Origin: Pseudomonas baetica
Lineage (GTDB): Bacteria > Pseudomonadota > Gammaproteobacteria > Pseudomonadales > Pseudomonadaceae
Direction: 5' to 3'
DNA: 64,000 nucleotides
Assembly (NCBI RefSeq): GCF_002813455.1
Contig: NZ_PHHE01000001.1
Location: 2,418,001-2,482,000 of the forward strand
Under the pieces are notes generated by a model. It made no database searches and was not told the DNA's origin. It was given only the letters and a program-made list of their open reading frames with translations. Below are positions 12,472-22,183 of this stretch, one piece after another. Each line of letters opens with the position of its first letter. The first letter of the stretch is position 1. Position numbers and translations under genes: made by a program.

Positions 12472-12537
12472 TTCGCGAGCAGGCTCGCTCCCACATTTGG
12501 AATGCATTTCAAATGTGGGAGCGAGCCTGCTCGCGAA
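12472..12537. repeat. Paired REP palindrome (BIME-like) between smpB and lldR
   Basis: A near-perfect 66-base inverted repeat, with outer arms TTCGCGAGCAGGCTCGCTCC and its complement around a central ATTTGGAATGCATTTCAAAT-type core. This is the typical two-unit REP arrangement of fluorescent pseudomonads, placed between the convergent ends of smpB and lldR where it can act as a terminator or mRNA stabiliser. Confidence 0.88.
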
Positions 12538-12568
12538 ATCAGTTTCAGATCAACCCTGAAACACCTGA

Positions 12569-13336
12569 TCACATCCCCTTGCGCCGCTCCGCCCGAGCCA
12601 TGCGCTGAACCTCCTGCCGCACTTCTTCCAGCACTTCCTGCACATACAGAATGTGTCGGCTGGAGACTTCCCGCGCCTGCTCTGCTCGCCCCTCGATAAT
12701 CGCCAGGTATAACTCCCGATGCTGGGTGATCAACATGTCGCGGGTTTCCGTGCGCTGCTTGTACATCCCGCCGATGTTGGTCACGACGTTACGCTTGAGC
12801 AGATCGAATAACCCGCGAATGGTGTGCAGCAGCACGGCGTTATGGCTGGCCTCTGCGATTGCCAGATGAAACTTCGCATCCGCCGCCCCCTCTTCCGCCC
12901 GACTCACGTCGTCATGGCGCGAATAGCAGTCCTGTAACTCTTCGAATGCAGCAGTCAGCCGCTCGCGATCGACATCGGTGGCGCGCAATGCCGCGTAATA
13001 GGCACACGATGCCTCCAGAGTGTGGCGAAATTCCAGCAGATCGCGCTGCGCCTCGGGATTGCTTTCCAGCAATTGCAGCAGTGGATCGCTGAACGTCGAA
13101 CCGAGACTTTCCACCACGTAGTTGCCGCCGCCCTGGCGACTGACCAGCAATCCCTTGGCCGCCAGTTTTTGAATCGCCTCACGCAACGACGGACGTGATA
13201 CGCCAAATTGCTCGGCCAGCGCGCGCTCGGCCGGCAGACGCTCACCGGACTTCAGCGTGCCCTCGAGGATCATCCCCTCAAGTCGCTCGACAATATCGTC
13301 AGACAAACGGCGCTGCCGAATTTGATCAAACCCCAT
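12569..13336 (-). CDS. lldR: Lactate-responsive transcriptional regulator LldR (GntR/FCD family)
   Basis: A repressor of lactate utilisation relieved by lactate. From MGFDQIRQRRLSDDIVERLE it is 255 residues: an N-terminal GntR winged helix (about 5-75, with LPAERALAEQFGVSRPSLRE) and a C-terminal FCD ligand domain whose Asp and His residues (DAKFHLAIAEASHN, ITQHRELYLAI) form the metal/lactate site. I use the ATG rather than the GTG one codon before it. It is divergent from lldP, and its likely operator lies just upstream of that gene. Confidence 0.92.
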   Translation of the reverse strand: MGFDQIRQRRLSDDIVERLEGMILEGTLKSGERLPAERALAEQFGVSRPSLREAIQKLAAKGLLVSRQGGGNYVVESLGSTFSDPLLQLLESNPEAQRDLLEFRHTLEASCAYYAALRATDVDRERLTAAFEELQDCYSRHDDVSRAEEGAADAKFHLAIAEASHNAVLLHTIRGLFDLLKRNVVTNIGGMYKQRTETRDMLITQHRELYLAIIEGRAEQAREVSSRHILYVQEVLEEVRQEVQRMARAERRKGM

Positions 13337-13529
13337 CACTCATTTCTCCACGACCCCGACCGCTCGCCGGGCTCTCTATTCTGGCCTATCGGCGCCTTCT
13401 CGACACCTGCCAGCGACACCGGTCAAAACCGGATCAGATGTGTTCTGCACCGCTCATTCGACAAAAGTTTCAGGGCGACAAATTGACACACTGCCATCAA
13501 GGCTTTTACCCTAGCCAACAGCGATTGTA

Positions 13530-13546
13530 AATTGGTCTTACCAATT
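13530..13546 (+). promoter_or_regulatory. LldR operator upstream of lldP
   Basis: AATTGGTCTTACCAATT is a perfect 17-base palindrome of the TNGTNNNACNA type bound by FCD-family GntR regulators. It lies about 50 bases before lldP, downstream of a likely promoter, and is the obvious LldR site. Confidence 0.85.
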
Positions 13547-13597
13547 ATCCAAGAACGCTGACAGTGCCTGACCAACAACAATTAGGGGCCACCCCAT

Positions 13598-15292
13598 ATG
13601 CAAACCTGGCAACAGCTCTACAGCCCGCTCGGCAGTCTCGGCGTCTCCGCACTCGCGGCCGTCATCCCCATCGTTTTCTTCTTCCTCGCTCTGGCGGTGT
13701 TTCGCCTCAAAGGCCATGTGGCCGGCAGCATCACGCTGGCCCTGTCCATCGCCGTGGCGATCTTCGCGTTCCAGATGCCGGTCGATATGGCTTTCGCCGC
13801 TGCTGGTTATGGCTTCGCCTACGGTCTGTGGCCGATTGCCTGGATCATTGTCGCGGCGGTATTCCTCTACAAACTGACGGTCAAAAGCGGTCAGTTCGAG
13901 GTCATTCGCAGCTCGGTGCTATCGATCACCGACGACCAGCGCTTGCAGGTATTGCTGATCGGCTTTTGCTTCGGTGCGTTTCTGGAAGGTGCCGCCGGCT
14001 TCGGCGCCCCGGTGGCGATTACCGCCGCCCTTCTTGTCGGACTGGGCTTCAATCCGCTGTACGCCGCAGGCCTGTGTCTGATCGCCAACACCGCGCCGGT
14101 AGCCTTCGGCGCACTGGGGATTCCGATCATCGTTGCGGGCCAGGTCACTGGCATCGACGCCTTCAAGATCGGCGCCATGACCGGCCGTCAGCTGCCACTG
14201 CTGTCGCTGTTCGTGCCGTTCTGGCTGGTGTTCATGATGGACGGCATGCGCGGTGTACGTGAAACCTGGCCGGCCGCACTGGTCGCGGGCCTGAGCTTTG
14301 CCATCACTCAATACTTCACCTCGAACTTCATCGGCCCGGAACTGCCGGACATCACCTCGGCCCTGGCCAGCCTGATTTCCCTGACGCTGTTCCTCAAAGT
14401 CTGGCAGCCGAAACGTACCGCAGGCGCGCAAATCGCCGGCGCCACTTCCAGCGCCGCCATCACCGGCAGCGTTGGCGGTTTCGGCCAGAAGCGCGCCACC
14501 GCGGTTTCCCCTTACAGCCTCTGGGAGATTTTCATCGCCTGGTCGCCGTTCCTGATCCTCACCGTGCTGGTGACGATCTGGACGCTGAAGCCTTTCAAAG
14601 CCATGTTCGCCGCTGGTGGCTCGATGTACGCGTGGGTGTTCAACTTCGCGATTCCGCACCTTGATCAACTGGTGATCAAAACCGCACCGATCGTGGCCGC
14701 GCCAACCGCGATCCCGGCCGTGTTCAAACTCGACCCGATTTCCGCGACCGGCACAGCGATCTTCTTCTCCGCGCTGATCTCGATGCTGGTACTGAAGATC
14801 AACTTCAAAATTGGTCTTACCACTTTGAAAGAGACCTTCTACGAACTGCGCTGGCCGATCCTGTCGATCGGCATGGTGCTGGCCTTCGCCTTTGTCACCA
14901 ACTACTCCGGCATGTCTTCGACGATGGCCCTGGTATTGGCCGGTACTGGCGCAGCCTTCCCGTTCTTCTCGCCGTTCCTTGGTTGGCTGGGCGTGTTCCT
15001 GACCGGCTCGGACACCTCGTCCAACGCCCTGTTCAGCTCGCTGCAAGCCACTACCGCACATCAGATCGGCGTTAACAACACTCTGCTGGTAGCGGCGAAT
15101 ACCAGCGGCGGCGTGACCGGCAAAATGATCTCGCCACAATCGATCGCCGTGGCCTGCGCCGCGACCGGGCTGGTGGGCAAGGAATCGGATCTGTTCCGCT
15201 TCACCCTCAAGCACAGCCTATTCTTTGCAACGATCGTCGGCCTGATCACGCTGGCGCAGGCCTACTGGCTCACCGGCATGCTGGTGCACTAA
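13598..15292 (+). CDS. lldP: L-lactate permease
   Basis: Proton-coupled lactate/glycolate uptake protein. The 564-residue sequence begins [20 protein letters not shown] and has 12-14 hydrophobic segments. Family stretches include [20 protein letters not shown] and, near the end, [17 protein letters not shown] with [14 protein letters not shown]. It opens the lldP-lutABC-dld run and is controlled by the LldR operator upstream. Confidence 0.95.
   Translation: MQTWQQLYSPLGSLGVSALAAVIPIVFFFLALAVFRLKGHVAGSITLALSIAVAIFAFQMPVDMAFAAAGYGFAYGLWPIAWIIVAAVFLYKLTVKSGQFEVIRSSVLSITDDQRLQVLLIGFCFGAFLEGAAGFGAPVAITAALLVGLGFNPLYAAGLCLIANTAPVAFGALGIPIIVAGQVTGIDAFKIGAMTGRQLPLLSLFVPFWLVFMMDGMRGVRETWPAALVAGLSFAITQYFTSNFIGPELPDITSALASLISLTLFLKVWQPKRTAGAQIAGATSSAAITGSVGGFGQKRATAVSPYSLWEIFIAWSPFLILTVLVTIWTLKPFKAMFAAGGSMYAWVFNFAIPHLDQLVIKTAPIVAAPTAIPAVFKLDPISATGTAIFFSALISMLVLKINFKIGLTTLKETFYELRWPILSIGMVLAFAFVTNYSGMSSTMALVLAGTGAAFPFFSPFLGWLGVFLTGSDTSSNALFSSLQATTAHQIGVNNTLLVAANTSGGVTGKMISPQSIAVACAATGLVGKESDLFRFTLKHSLFFATIVGLITLAQAYWLTGMLVH
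14809..14825 (+). promoter_or_regulatory. Possible second LldR site inside lldP
   Basis: AATTGGTCTTACCACTT inside the coding sequence matches 15 of 17 bases of the upstream LldR operator, including the whole AATTGGTCTTACCA half and centre. It could be a chance match fixed by the encoded residues KIGLTT, or an auxiliary operator for looping. Confidence 0.35.
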
Positions 15293-15317
15293 ACCTACAC
15301 GCGACATGGAAAAAACC

Positions 15318-15342
15318 GACGCCGGTGGGTGATGCCGGCGTC
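15318..15342. other. Hairpin between lldP and lutA
   Basis: GACGCCGG and CCGGCGTC pair around a nine-base loop. The A-run lies on its 5' side, so it resembles an intrinsic terminator only for the minus strand; on the plus strand it is more likely an mRNA-stabilising or processing hairpin separating lldP from the lut genes. Confidence 0.45.
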
Positions 15343-15442
15343 AGCAATTCACAACCCGGTCTGTAAGGCTGCTGAAAGCAACGCTCTTTATATTCAGCAG
15401 CCGCAACAGACGGATAACCGGGACCACCCGGAGACACGCCTG

Positions 15443-16267
15443 ATGAGCGAGCTTTATTACAACGCCGTGCCGAACGCGACCCGCGTTGCACCGCCACTGC
15501 CCGAACCTCGGCAATACCCCAACGAGAAACCGTCGCGGGTCTACCTGTTCGGGACGTGCGTGGTCGACCTGTTCTACCCCGAAGCCGGGATGGACGCGAT
15601 CCACTTGCTGGAACGCGAAGGGATCAAGGTCGAGTACCCGCAAGGGCAGAGTTGCTGCGGACAACCGGCCTACACCTCGGGTTACACCGAGCAGGCGCGG
15701 ACCGTGGCGCGCTCGCAACTGGCGCTGTTTGCCGGGGATTATCCGGTGGTGGTGCCTTCGGGTTCCTGCGCGGGGATGTTGCGCGAACACTACGCCGACT
15801 TGTTCAAGGACGAGCCGCAAACATTGAAACAGGTCCAGGCCCTCGCGGCCCGCACCTATGAACTGGCCGAATTCCTCTTGTTCGTCTGCAAGGTGCAGCT
15901 CAAGGACAGCGGCGAACCGGTGAAAGTGGCGCTGCACACATCGTGTTCGGCACGTCGCGAGATGAACACCCACCTGCACGGCCGCGAGTTGTTGGCGCAG
16001 TTGAGCAACGTGGAACGGGTCAATCACGACCACGAAAGCGAATGCTGTGGCTTCGGTGGGACATTCAGCGTCCGTATGCCAGACATTTCCGGCGCGATGG
16101 TGGCTGACAAGACCCGGGCGCTGAAGGAATCCGGCGCGCACAAGGTGTTGAGTGCCGACTGCGGCTGTTTGATGAACATCAACGGCTCGCTGGAAAAACA
16201 GCAGGAAGCTTTGCGCGGGCAACACTTGGCGAGCTTCCTCTGGCAGCGAACCGGGAGTGCGCAATGA
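15443..16267 (+). CDS. lutA: Lactate utilisation protein LutA (LldE), CCG-domain subunit
   Basis: Subunit of the LutABC L-lactate dehydrogenase complex. The 274-residue protein begins MSELYYNAVPNATRV and has two cysteine-rich CCG domains (QSCCGQPAYTSGY and ECCGFGGTFSV) that ligate an iron-sulphur or heterodisulphide-reductase-type cluster. I use the ATG at 15443; the frame is open upstream, but that region includes the hairpin after lldP and is not family-like. Its stop overlaps the lutB start. Confidence 0.94.
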   Translation: MSELYYNAVPNATRVAPPLPEPRQYPNEKPSRVYLFGTCVVDLFYPEAGMDAIHLLEREGIKVEYPQGQSCCGQPAYTSGYTEQARTVARSQLALFAGDYPVVVPSGSCAGMLREHYADLFKDEPQTLKQVQALAARTYELAEFLLFVCKVQLKDSGEPVKVALHTSCSARREMNTHLHGRELLAQLSNVERVNHDHESECCGFGGTFSVRMPDISGAMVADKTRALKESGAHKVLSADCGCLMNINGSLEKQQEALRGQHLASFLWQRTGSAQ

Positions 16268-17718
16268 GCACCTCGACGATTATTCCTACGGTTGCCGTAG
16301 AAGAAGATTTCCGCACCCGGGCGCACAACGCCTTGGGTGACCCGCAGTTACGGAACAACTTCCGCACTGCAATGGGTTCACTGATGACCAAGCGGGCAGC
16401 GGCTTTCAGCGATGCCCACGAAAGAGAACACTTGCGTGCTCTGGGCAATTCGATCAGAGCGCGCGCGCTCTCCAAGTTGCCCGACCTGCTCGAGCAACTG
16501 GAACAGAACCTGACCCGCAACGGTGTGACAGTGCACTGGGCGGAAACGGTGGACGAAGCCAATGGCATCGTCTTATCGATCATCCGGGCTCACGAGGCGC
16601 GGCAAGTGATCAAGGGCAAATCGATGGTCAGCGAAGAGATGGAGATGAACCATTTCCTCGAGGCTCAAGGTGTTGAATGCCTGGAGTCCGACATGGGGGA
16701 ATACATCGTCCAGCTCGACCACGAGAAGCCTTCACACATCATTATGCCGGCGATCCACAAGAATGCCGGTCAGGTCGCGTCCTTGTTCCACGACAAACTT
16801 GGCGTGGAGTACACCAAGGACGTTGACCAACTCATTCAGATCGGTCGCAGAGTCCTGCGGCAGAAATTCTTCGAAGCGGACATCGGCGTCTCCGGTGTCA
16901 ACTTCGCCGTGGCCGAAACCGGCACCCTGTTGCTGGTGGAAAACGAAGGCAACGGCCGCATGACCACCACTGTGCCGCCGGTACACATCGCCGTCACCGG
17001 CATCGAAAAAGTCGTGGAAAACCTGCGTGACGTGGTGCCACTGCTGTCGCTGCTGACCCGCTCGGCACTGGGCATTCCAATCACCACCTACGTCAACATG
17101 ATCTCCGGCCCGCGCAAGGAACATGAACTCGACGGCCCGCAGGAAGTGCACCTGGTACTCCTCGACAACGGTCGCAGCCAGGCCTTCGCCGACAGCGAAT
17201 TGCGCCAGACCCTGAACTGCATTCGCTGTGGCGCCTGTATGAACCATTGCCCGGTCTACACCCGTGTCGGTGGCCATGCCTATGGCGAGGTTTACCCGGG
17301 GCCGATCGGCAAAATCATCACCCCGCACATGGTCGGCCTGGCGAAAGTCCCCGACCACCCAAGCGCTTCTTCGCTGTGCGGTGCCTGCGGTGAAGTGTGT
17401 CCGGTAAAAATTCCTATCCCTGCTTTACTGCGTCGCCTACGCGAAGAGAACGTCAAAGCGCCGGACAGCCCCCATCAAGTGATGCGCGGCCAGGGCAGCA
17501 AGTATTCGCGCAAGGAACGCTTCATCTGGAACGCCTGGGCGAAGCTCAACAGCTCGCCGACCTTGTATCGACTGTTCGGCTTCTTCGCCACGCGCCTGCG
17601 TGCGCTCACTCCAAGCAACGTCGGCCCATGGACGCAGAACCACAGCGCGCCGAAACCCGCCGCCCGCTCACTGCATGACATGGCCCGCGAGCATCTGGCC
17701 AAACAGGGAGACCGCTGA
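16264..17718 (+). CDS. lutB: Lactate utilisation iron-sulphur protein LutB (LldF)
   Basis: Electron-transfer subunit of the LutABC complex. The 484-residue protein has an N-terminal LUD domain and, near residue 320, two 4Fe-4S binding runs (CIRCGACMNHCPVY and SLCGACGEVCPVKIPI). A C-terminal helical region follows. Start and stop overlap lutA and lutC by a few bases, so the three are translationally coupled. Confidence 0.95.
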   Translation: MSTSTIIPTVAVEEDFRTRAHNALGDPQLRNNFRTAMGSLMTKRAAAFSDAHEREHLRALGNSIRARALSKLPDLLEQLEQNLTRNGVTVHWAETVDEANGIVLSIIRAHEARQVIKGKSMVSEEMEMNHFLEAQGVECLESDMGEYIVQLDHEKPSHIIMPAIHKNAGQVASLFHDKLGVEYTKDVDQLIQIGRRVLRQKFFEADIGVSGVNFAVAETGTLLLVENEGNGRMTTTVPPVHIAVTGIEKVVENLRDVVPLLSLLTRSALGIPITTYVNMISGPRKEHELDGPQEVHLVLLDNGRSQAFADSELRQTLNCIRCGACMNHCPVYTRVGGHAYGEVYPGPIGKIITPHMVGLAKVPDHPSASSLCGACGEVCPVKIPIPALLRRLREENVKAPDSPHQVMRGQGSKYSRKERFIWNAWAKLNSSPTLYRLFGFFATRLRALTPSNVGPWTQNHSAPKPAARSLHDMAREHLAKQGDR

Positions 17719-18389
17719 TGAGCGCCAAGCAAAATATCCTCGGCAAACTACGCAAAAGTCTGACCGGCGCTACGCCGATTGCCGACGACTTCGATGTCGA
17801 TCTGGTGACCCAGCCTTACACCTACAGCGCCGAACAACGCATCCCGCAACTGCGCAAACTGATGGAAGCGGTACACACAGAAATCCATCTGAGCACTGCC
17901 GCAGAGTGGCCGGTGTTGCTTGCGCAATTGCTGCACGATCGCCAGTTACCGAGTCTGCTGATTGCACCGACAACGCCCCACGGGGAACGCATCACACAAC
18001 ACTGGGCGAACAATCCTGATCTGCCGGCACTGAATTCCTACGACCGGCCGATGGAAGAATGGAAAGCCGAGTTGTTCAACGATACCCCGGCCAGCCTCAC
18101 CGGCACCCTCGGCGCGATCGCGGCCACGGGCAGCCTGATCCTCTGGCCGACCCGCGAAGAACCACGCCTGATGAGTCTGGTGCCACCGGTACATTTCGCC
18201 CTGCTCAAGGCCAGCGAAATCCGCGACAACTTCTATCAGGTGCAACAGGAATTCGGGTGGGCGCAAGGCATGCCGACTAACGCGCTGCTGGTGTCCGGCC
18301 CATCGAAAACCGCTGACATCGAGCAAGTGCTGGCCTACGGCGCCCACGGCCCGAAAGACCTGGTGGTGCTGATTCTGGAGGACCAATGA
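17718..18389 (+). CDS. lutC: Lactate utilisation protein LutC (LldG)
   Basis: Third subunit of the LutABC complex: a 223-residue LUD-domain protein without cysteine clusters. It has the family stretch ATGSLILWPTREEPRLMSLV and ends KDLVVLILEDQ. It overlaps lutB at its start and dld at its end. Confidence 0.93.
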   Translation: MSAKQNILGKLRKSLTGATPIADDFDVDLVTQPYTYSAEQRIPQLRKLMEAVHTEIHLSTAAEWPVLLAQLLHDRQLPSLLIAPTTPHGERITQHWANNPDLPALNSYDRPMEEWKAELFNDTPASLTGTLGAIAATGSLILWPTREEPRLMSLVPPVHFALLKASEIRDNFYQVQQEFGWAQGMPTNALLVSGPSKTADIEQVLAYGAHGPKDLVVLILEDQ

Positions 18390-21196
18390 CGTTACCAGCG
18401 GCTTTTCTGCGTGATGCGCAACAACTGATTCCGGTCGAGCGCCGTTTTGACGATCCGCTGTCGACCTTGGCCTTTGGCACCGATGCCAGTTTCTACCGAC
18501 TGATCCCAAAACTGGTCATCCGCGTCGAGTCCGAAGACGAAGTGGTGGCACTGCTGCAACTGGCCCAGCGCGACCATGTGCCGGTGACCTTCCGCGCCGC
18601 CGGCACCAGCCTTTCGGGGCAGGCCATCAGCGACTCCGTTTTGATCGTGCTTGGGGATAACTGGAACGCTCGGGAAATTCGCGGCCAAGGTATGCAAATC
18701 CGCCTGCAACCGGGGGTGATCGGCGCGCAGGCCAATGCCTGGCTGGCCCCGTTCGGACGCAAGATCGGCCCGGATCCGGCGTCGATCAACGCCTGCAAGA
18801 TCGGCGGCATCGTCGCCAACAATGCCAGCGGCATGTGCTGCGGCACCGCGCAAAACACCTATCACACGCTGGCCGGGCTTCGTCTGGTGCTGGCCGATGG
18901 CACGCGCCTTGATACCGAAGACGCCGCCAGTGTCGCAGCCTTTCGCGCAAGCCATGGCGATCTGCTCGAACGCCTGGCGACTTTGGGTCGCGAGACCCGC
19001 GCCAACGCCGAACTGGCCGCGCGAATCCGCCACAAATACCGTCTGAAAAATACCACCGGCCTGTCGCTCAACGCTCTGGTCGATTTCGATGAGCCTGTGG
19101 ATATCTTGAGCCACTTGCTGGTCGGCTCCGAAGGTACGCTCGGCTTTATCAGCGCAGTGACTTACGACACCGTGATCGATCATCCGAACAAGGCTTCGGC
19201 GCTGATCGTGTTCCCGGATGTGGAAACCTGCTGCAACGCCGTTACCGTGCTGAAGAGCCAACCGGTGTCCGCGGTGGAACTGCTGGATCGGCGCAGCCTG
19301 CGCTCGGTGCAGGACAAACCGGGCATGCCTTCTTTCGTACAACAGCTGTCGAGCAATGCCTGCGCGCTGCTGATCGAATCCCGCGCCGCGTCTTCCACGT
19401 TGCTGCAGGAACAACTGGCGCAGATCATGGCGTCGCTCAGCAGCTTCCCGGTGGAAAAGCAGGTCGACTTCACTGAAGACCCTGTAGAAAACGCCCGGCT
19501 CTGGGCGATCCGCAAGGACACTTTCCCCGCTGTCGGCGCAGTGCGTAAGACCGGCACCACGGTGATCATCGAAGACGTGACCTTCCCGGTCGAGCAACTG
19601 GCCATCGGTGTGAACCGCTTGATCGAGCTGTTCGACAAACATTCTTACGACGAAGCAATCCTTTTCGGACACGCCCTGGAAGGCAATCTGCATTTCGTCT
19701 TCACCCAAGGCTTCAACAGCGCGGAAGAAGTCGCACGCTATCAAGCGTTCATGGACGACGTCGCGCAACTGGTGGCGGTGGAATTCGGCGGCTCGCTGAA
19801 GGCTGAACACGGCACCGGGCGTAACATGGCGCCGTTCGTGGAGCTGGAATGGGGCAGTGATGCCTATCAACTGATGTGGCAGCTCAAACGCCTGCTCGAC
19901 CCGAACGGCATTCTTAACCCGGACGTGGTGCTCAGCGAAGATCCGCAGATCCACCTCAAGCACCTGAAGCCGCTGCCAGCCGCCGACGAGATTGTGGATA
20001 AGTGCATCGAATGCGGCTTCTGCGAACCGGTTTGCCCGTCGAAAGGCCTGACCCTGAGCCCGCGCCAGCGCATCGTGATCTGGCGCGACATTCAGGCGAA
20101 AAAGCGTGCAGGCGTCGACACCACAGAACTGGAAGAAGCCTACGAATACCAAGGCATCGATACCTGCGCGGCGACCGGCTTGTGCGCGCAACGTTGTCCT
20201 GTAGGCATCAACACCGGCGACTTGGTGAAAAAGCTTCGTAGCCGACACGCGACGCATCAGAAAACCGCTAACTGGATCGAAGGAAATTTCGCCAAGACCT
20301 TGCAAGGGGCACGCTTCACCCTGCATGTGGCCAACGGTGCACGGATGTTGCTGGGTGCTCCGCGTCTGGCGAAGCTTTCGGCGACTCTGACACGGTTGTC
20401 CAAAGGCCAGGTGCCGCTGTGGACGAACGCGATGCCGCAACCGGAGAAGGCCATTCGTTTCAGCCCGAGCGTGTCGGACGAACGCCCGCGAGTGGTGTAT
20501 CTGGCCGCGTGCGTATCGCGGGTGATGGGCCCGGCGGCGGGTGATAAAGAACAGATGTCGCTGTACGACAAAACCCGTGGACTGCTGGAGAAGGCCGGAT
20601 ATCAAGTGGTGTTCCCGGACAACCAAGACAACCTCTGCTGTGGCCAACCGTTCGCTTCCAAAGGCTATGCCGAACAGGCTGAACACAAGCGCCAGGAGTT
20701 GATCGGCGCACTGCTGCATGCCAGTCGCGGCGGGATCGATCCGATCTACTGCGACACCAGTCCGTGCACGCTGCGGCTGGTGCAGGATGTCGGCGATGTT
20801 CGTCTGGATCTGTACGACCCTGTGCGCTTCATCCGTACGCACCTGCTTGATCGACTGGACTTCACGCCTCAGGAAGCACCGATTGCCGTCCACGTAACGT
20901 GCAGCACTCAGCATTTGGGCGAAAGCCAGGCGTTGATTGATCTGGCGCGCAAGTGCAGCAACAACGTGGTGATTCCGGAGGGCATTCATTGCTGCGGGTT
21001 CGCTGGCGACAAGGGTTTTACCACGCCGGAACTGAACAGCCATTCGCTGCGCACACTCAAGGACGCGGTGCAGCATTGCAGTGAAGGGATTTCCACCAGC
21101 CGCACGTGCGAAATCGGCCTGACGCAGCATGGCGGGATCGACTATCACGGCCTGGTTTATCTGGTCGACAGGGTCACTCAGGCAAAGGCCTGCTGA
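18386..21196 (+). CDS. FAD- and Fe-S-containing D-lactate dehydrogenase (Dld-II type)
   Basis: A 936-residue respiratory oxidoreductase. The N-terminal FAD_binding_4 domain (about 40-270) has FRAAGTSLSGQAISD and the ADP-binding NNASGMCCGT region. The FAD-oxidase C domain follows (FGHALEGNLHF, AEHGTGRNMAPFVELEWG). Then come two 4Fe-4S motifs (CIECGFCEPVCPSKG, CAATGLCAQRCPVGI) and CCG domains (CCGQPFASKGY, CCGFAGDKGF). This is the large D-lactate dehydrogenase that accompanies lldP-lutABC in Pseudomonas. It overlaps lutC, so L- and D-lactate oxidation are co-expressed. Confidence 0.92.
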   Translation: MTLPAAFLRDAQQLIPVERRFDDPLSTLAFGTDASFYRLIPKLVIRVESEDEVVALLQLAQRDHVPVTFRAAGTSLSGQAISDSVLIVLGDNWNAREIRGQGMQIRLQPGVIGAQANAWLAPFGRKIGPDPASINACKIGGIVANNASGMCCGTAQNTYHTLAGLRLVLADGTRLDTEDAASVAAFRASHGDLLERLATLGRETRANAELAARIRHKYRLKNTTGLSLNALVDFDEPVDILSHLLVGSEGTLGFISAVTYDTVIDHPNKASALIVFPDVETCCNAVTVLKSQPVSAVELLDRRSLRSVQDKPGMPSFVQQLSSNACALLIESRAASSTLLQEQLAQIMASLSSFPVEKQVDFTEDPVENARLWAIRKDTFPAVGAVRKTGTTVIIEDVTFPVEQLAIGVNRLIELFDKHSYDEAILFGHALEGNLHFVFTQGFNSAEEVARYQAFMDDVAQLVAVEFGGSLKAEHGTGRNMAPFVELEWGSDAYQLMWQLKRLLDPNGILNPDVVLSEDPQIHLKHLKPLPAADEIVDKCIECGFCEPVCPSKGLTLSPRQRIVIWRDIQAKKRAGVDTTELEEAYEYQGIDTCAATGLCAQRCPVGINTGDLVKKLRSRHATHQKTANWIEGNFAKTLQGARFTLHVANGARMLLGAPRLAKLSATLTRLSKGQVPLWTNAMPQPEKAIRFSPSVSDERPRVVYLAACVSRVMGPAAGDKEQMSLYDKTRGLLEKAGYQVVFPDNQDNLCCGQPFASKGYAEQAEHKRQELIGALLHASRGGIDPIYCDTSPCTLRLVQDVGDVRLDLYDPVRFIRTHLLDRLDFTPQEAPIAVHVTCSTQHLGESQALIDLARKCSNNVVIPEGIHCCGFAGDKGFTTPELNSHSLRTLKDAVQHCSEGISTSRTCEIGLTQHGGIDYHGLVYLVDRVTQAKAC

Positions 21197-21235
21197 AGAA
21201 AAACAGAACCCTTGAGCGAGACAACAGTCCACAGA

Positions 21236-21261
21236 ACAAGCCCCGAACGCTCGGGGCTTGT
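21236..21261 (+). terminator. Terminator after the lactate operon
   Basis: ACAAGCCCCGA and TCGGGGCTTGT form an 11-bp stem with a four-base loop, followed by the pyrimidine-rich tail cctctttt. It ends the lldP-lut-dld transcript. Confidence 0.8.
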
Positions 21262-21326
21262 CCTCTTTTCGGTGGCCCGCTTTGACGGTCAGCGAAATCT
21301 GGATTCCTCAGTGCAAGGAGATACTC

Positions 21327-21608
21327 ATGAAGCGTTCTGTACTGTTAGGTCTGTTTGTTACTGCCTCTATGCTGGCGTCCACTTCGTTCGCCGCCGACAA
21401 GCCAGAAAGCCTGTGCGATGCCAATTTGAATCAAATCGAAAGTGCCAAGACGCAATACCAGACATCGTCCGATCTGAATGCACGCGTCTCGGCCAGTGTG
21501 AGTAAAGCCCGCGCCCTTAAGGCCCAAGGCAAAACCGACGAATGTCTGGCCGAAACCCAGCAAACCCTTCTGGAAATCCAGAAAACGACGGGGAACACCA
21601 ACAAATAA
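21327..21608 (+). CDS. Small exported protein, paralogue A
   Basis: A 93-residue protein with a clear Sec signal (MKRSVLLGLFVTASMLASTS, cleavage after FAA). The mature part is about 70 residues, helical and Gln/Lys-rich, with two cysteines (LCDANLNQI and DECLAETQQ) that could form a disulphide. CAAGGAG precedes the ATG. The next gene is a divergent paralogue with the same layout, suggesting a tandem duplication. No function is recognised; location would be periplasmic or secreted. Confidence 0.8.
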   Translation: MKRSVLLGLFVTASMLASTSFAADKPESLCDANLNQIESAKTQYQTSSDLNARVSASVSKARALKAQGKTDECLAETQQTLLEIQKTTGNTNK

Positions 21609-21615
21609 CCCGAGA

Positions 21616-21637
21616 GCCGACTAACCTTCGAGTCGGC
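21616..21637 (+). terminator. Hairpin after the first small exported gene
   Basis: GCCGACT and AGTCGGC form a 7-bp stem with an eight-base loop just after the stop codon. The following T content is modest, so termination may be partial. Confidence 0.55.
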
Positions 21638-21811
21638 CTTATCGGTTTGAGTGGGTGAGCGGACTTTTCATACCCGCTACAAAAAAACCGAATTCCTGCG
21701 TGCCGTCGCGGTCGATTGAACAGGCCCGCGACGAAACGTGGCCTGTTACGACCTCGGCATCGCCGCCAGATCGTCCGGCAGCACCGAGCCCAACCGTTCA
21801 AGGAGATACCC

Positions 21812-22087
21812 ATGAAGCTTTCTGCAATTGCTGGATTGTTCATCGCTGGTGCCCTGCTGACGTCGCCGGTGTTTGCGGCAGACAAAGACCTTTGTGCCGG
21901 GAATCTTCAAACCATCAAGGACTTCGAGACCAGCCAGCCGGCTCTTTCGGAAAATACCGACGACAACATCAAAGCTGCCCGGGAAAAAGCCGAAATGGCT
22001 CAAAAAGCCGGGAATGACAAGGAATGCGTTGCGATCACTTCCAACGTAGTCACCAAAATACAAACTCGTAATCCTGAAAATAAATGA
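21812..22087 (+). CDS. Small exported protein, paralogue B
   Basis: A 91-residue protein with a Sec signal (MKLSAIAGLFIAGALLTSPV, cleavage after FAA) and two cysteines in matching positions to the upstream paralogue (LCAGNLQTI and KECVAITSN). Both genes share the leader CAAGGAGATAC before the start, and both end in Asn/Lys. No function is recognised; it lies between the lactate operon and ssrA. Confidence 0.8.
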   Translation: MKLSAIAGLFIAGALLTSPVFAADKDLCAGNLQTIKDFETSQPALSENTDDNIKAAREKAEMAQKAGNDKECVAITSNVVTKIQTRNPENK

Positions 22088-22095
22088 CGTACCAG

Positions 22096-22119
22096 AAGGC
22101 CAACCTTCGGGTTGGCCTT
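22096..22119 (+). terminator. Hairpin after the second small exported gene
   Basis: AAGGCCAAC and GTTGGCCTT form a 9-bp stem with a CTTCGG loop (a stable UUCG-type tetraloop context). There is no T-run after it, so this is a probable but not certain terminator. Confidence 0.6.
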
Positions 22120-22183
22120 GTCCGCCGATTGGCGTACACTGCGCAGGCCTGTTGCTCACCAAGATGTACAGAGCAATGAGTTC

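Noticed and set aside
12472..12537. Possible CRISPR unit or transposon end
   Set aside because: It is a single two-arm palindrome of the REP type between convergent genes, with no spaced repeats or transposase.
18392..21232. Minus-strand frame of 946 codons opposite the D-lactate dehydrogenase
   Set aside because: Antisense shadow; the plus-strand protein has complete FAD and Fe-S motifs.
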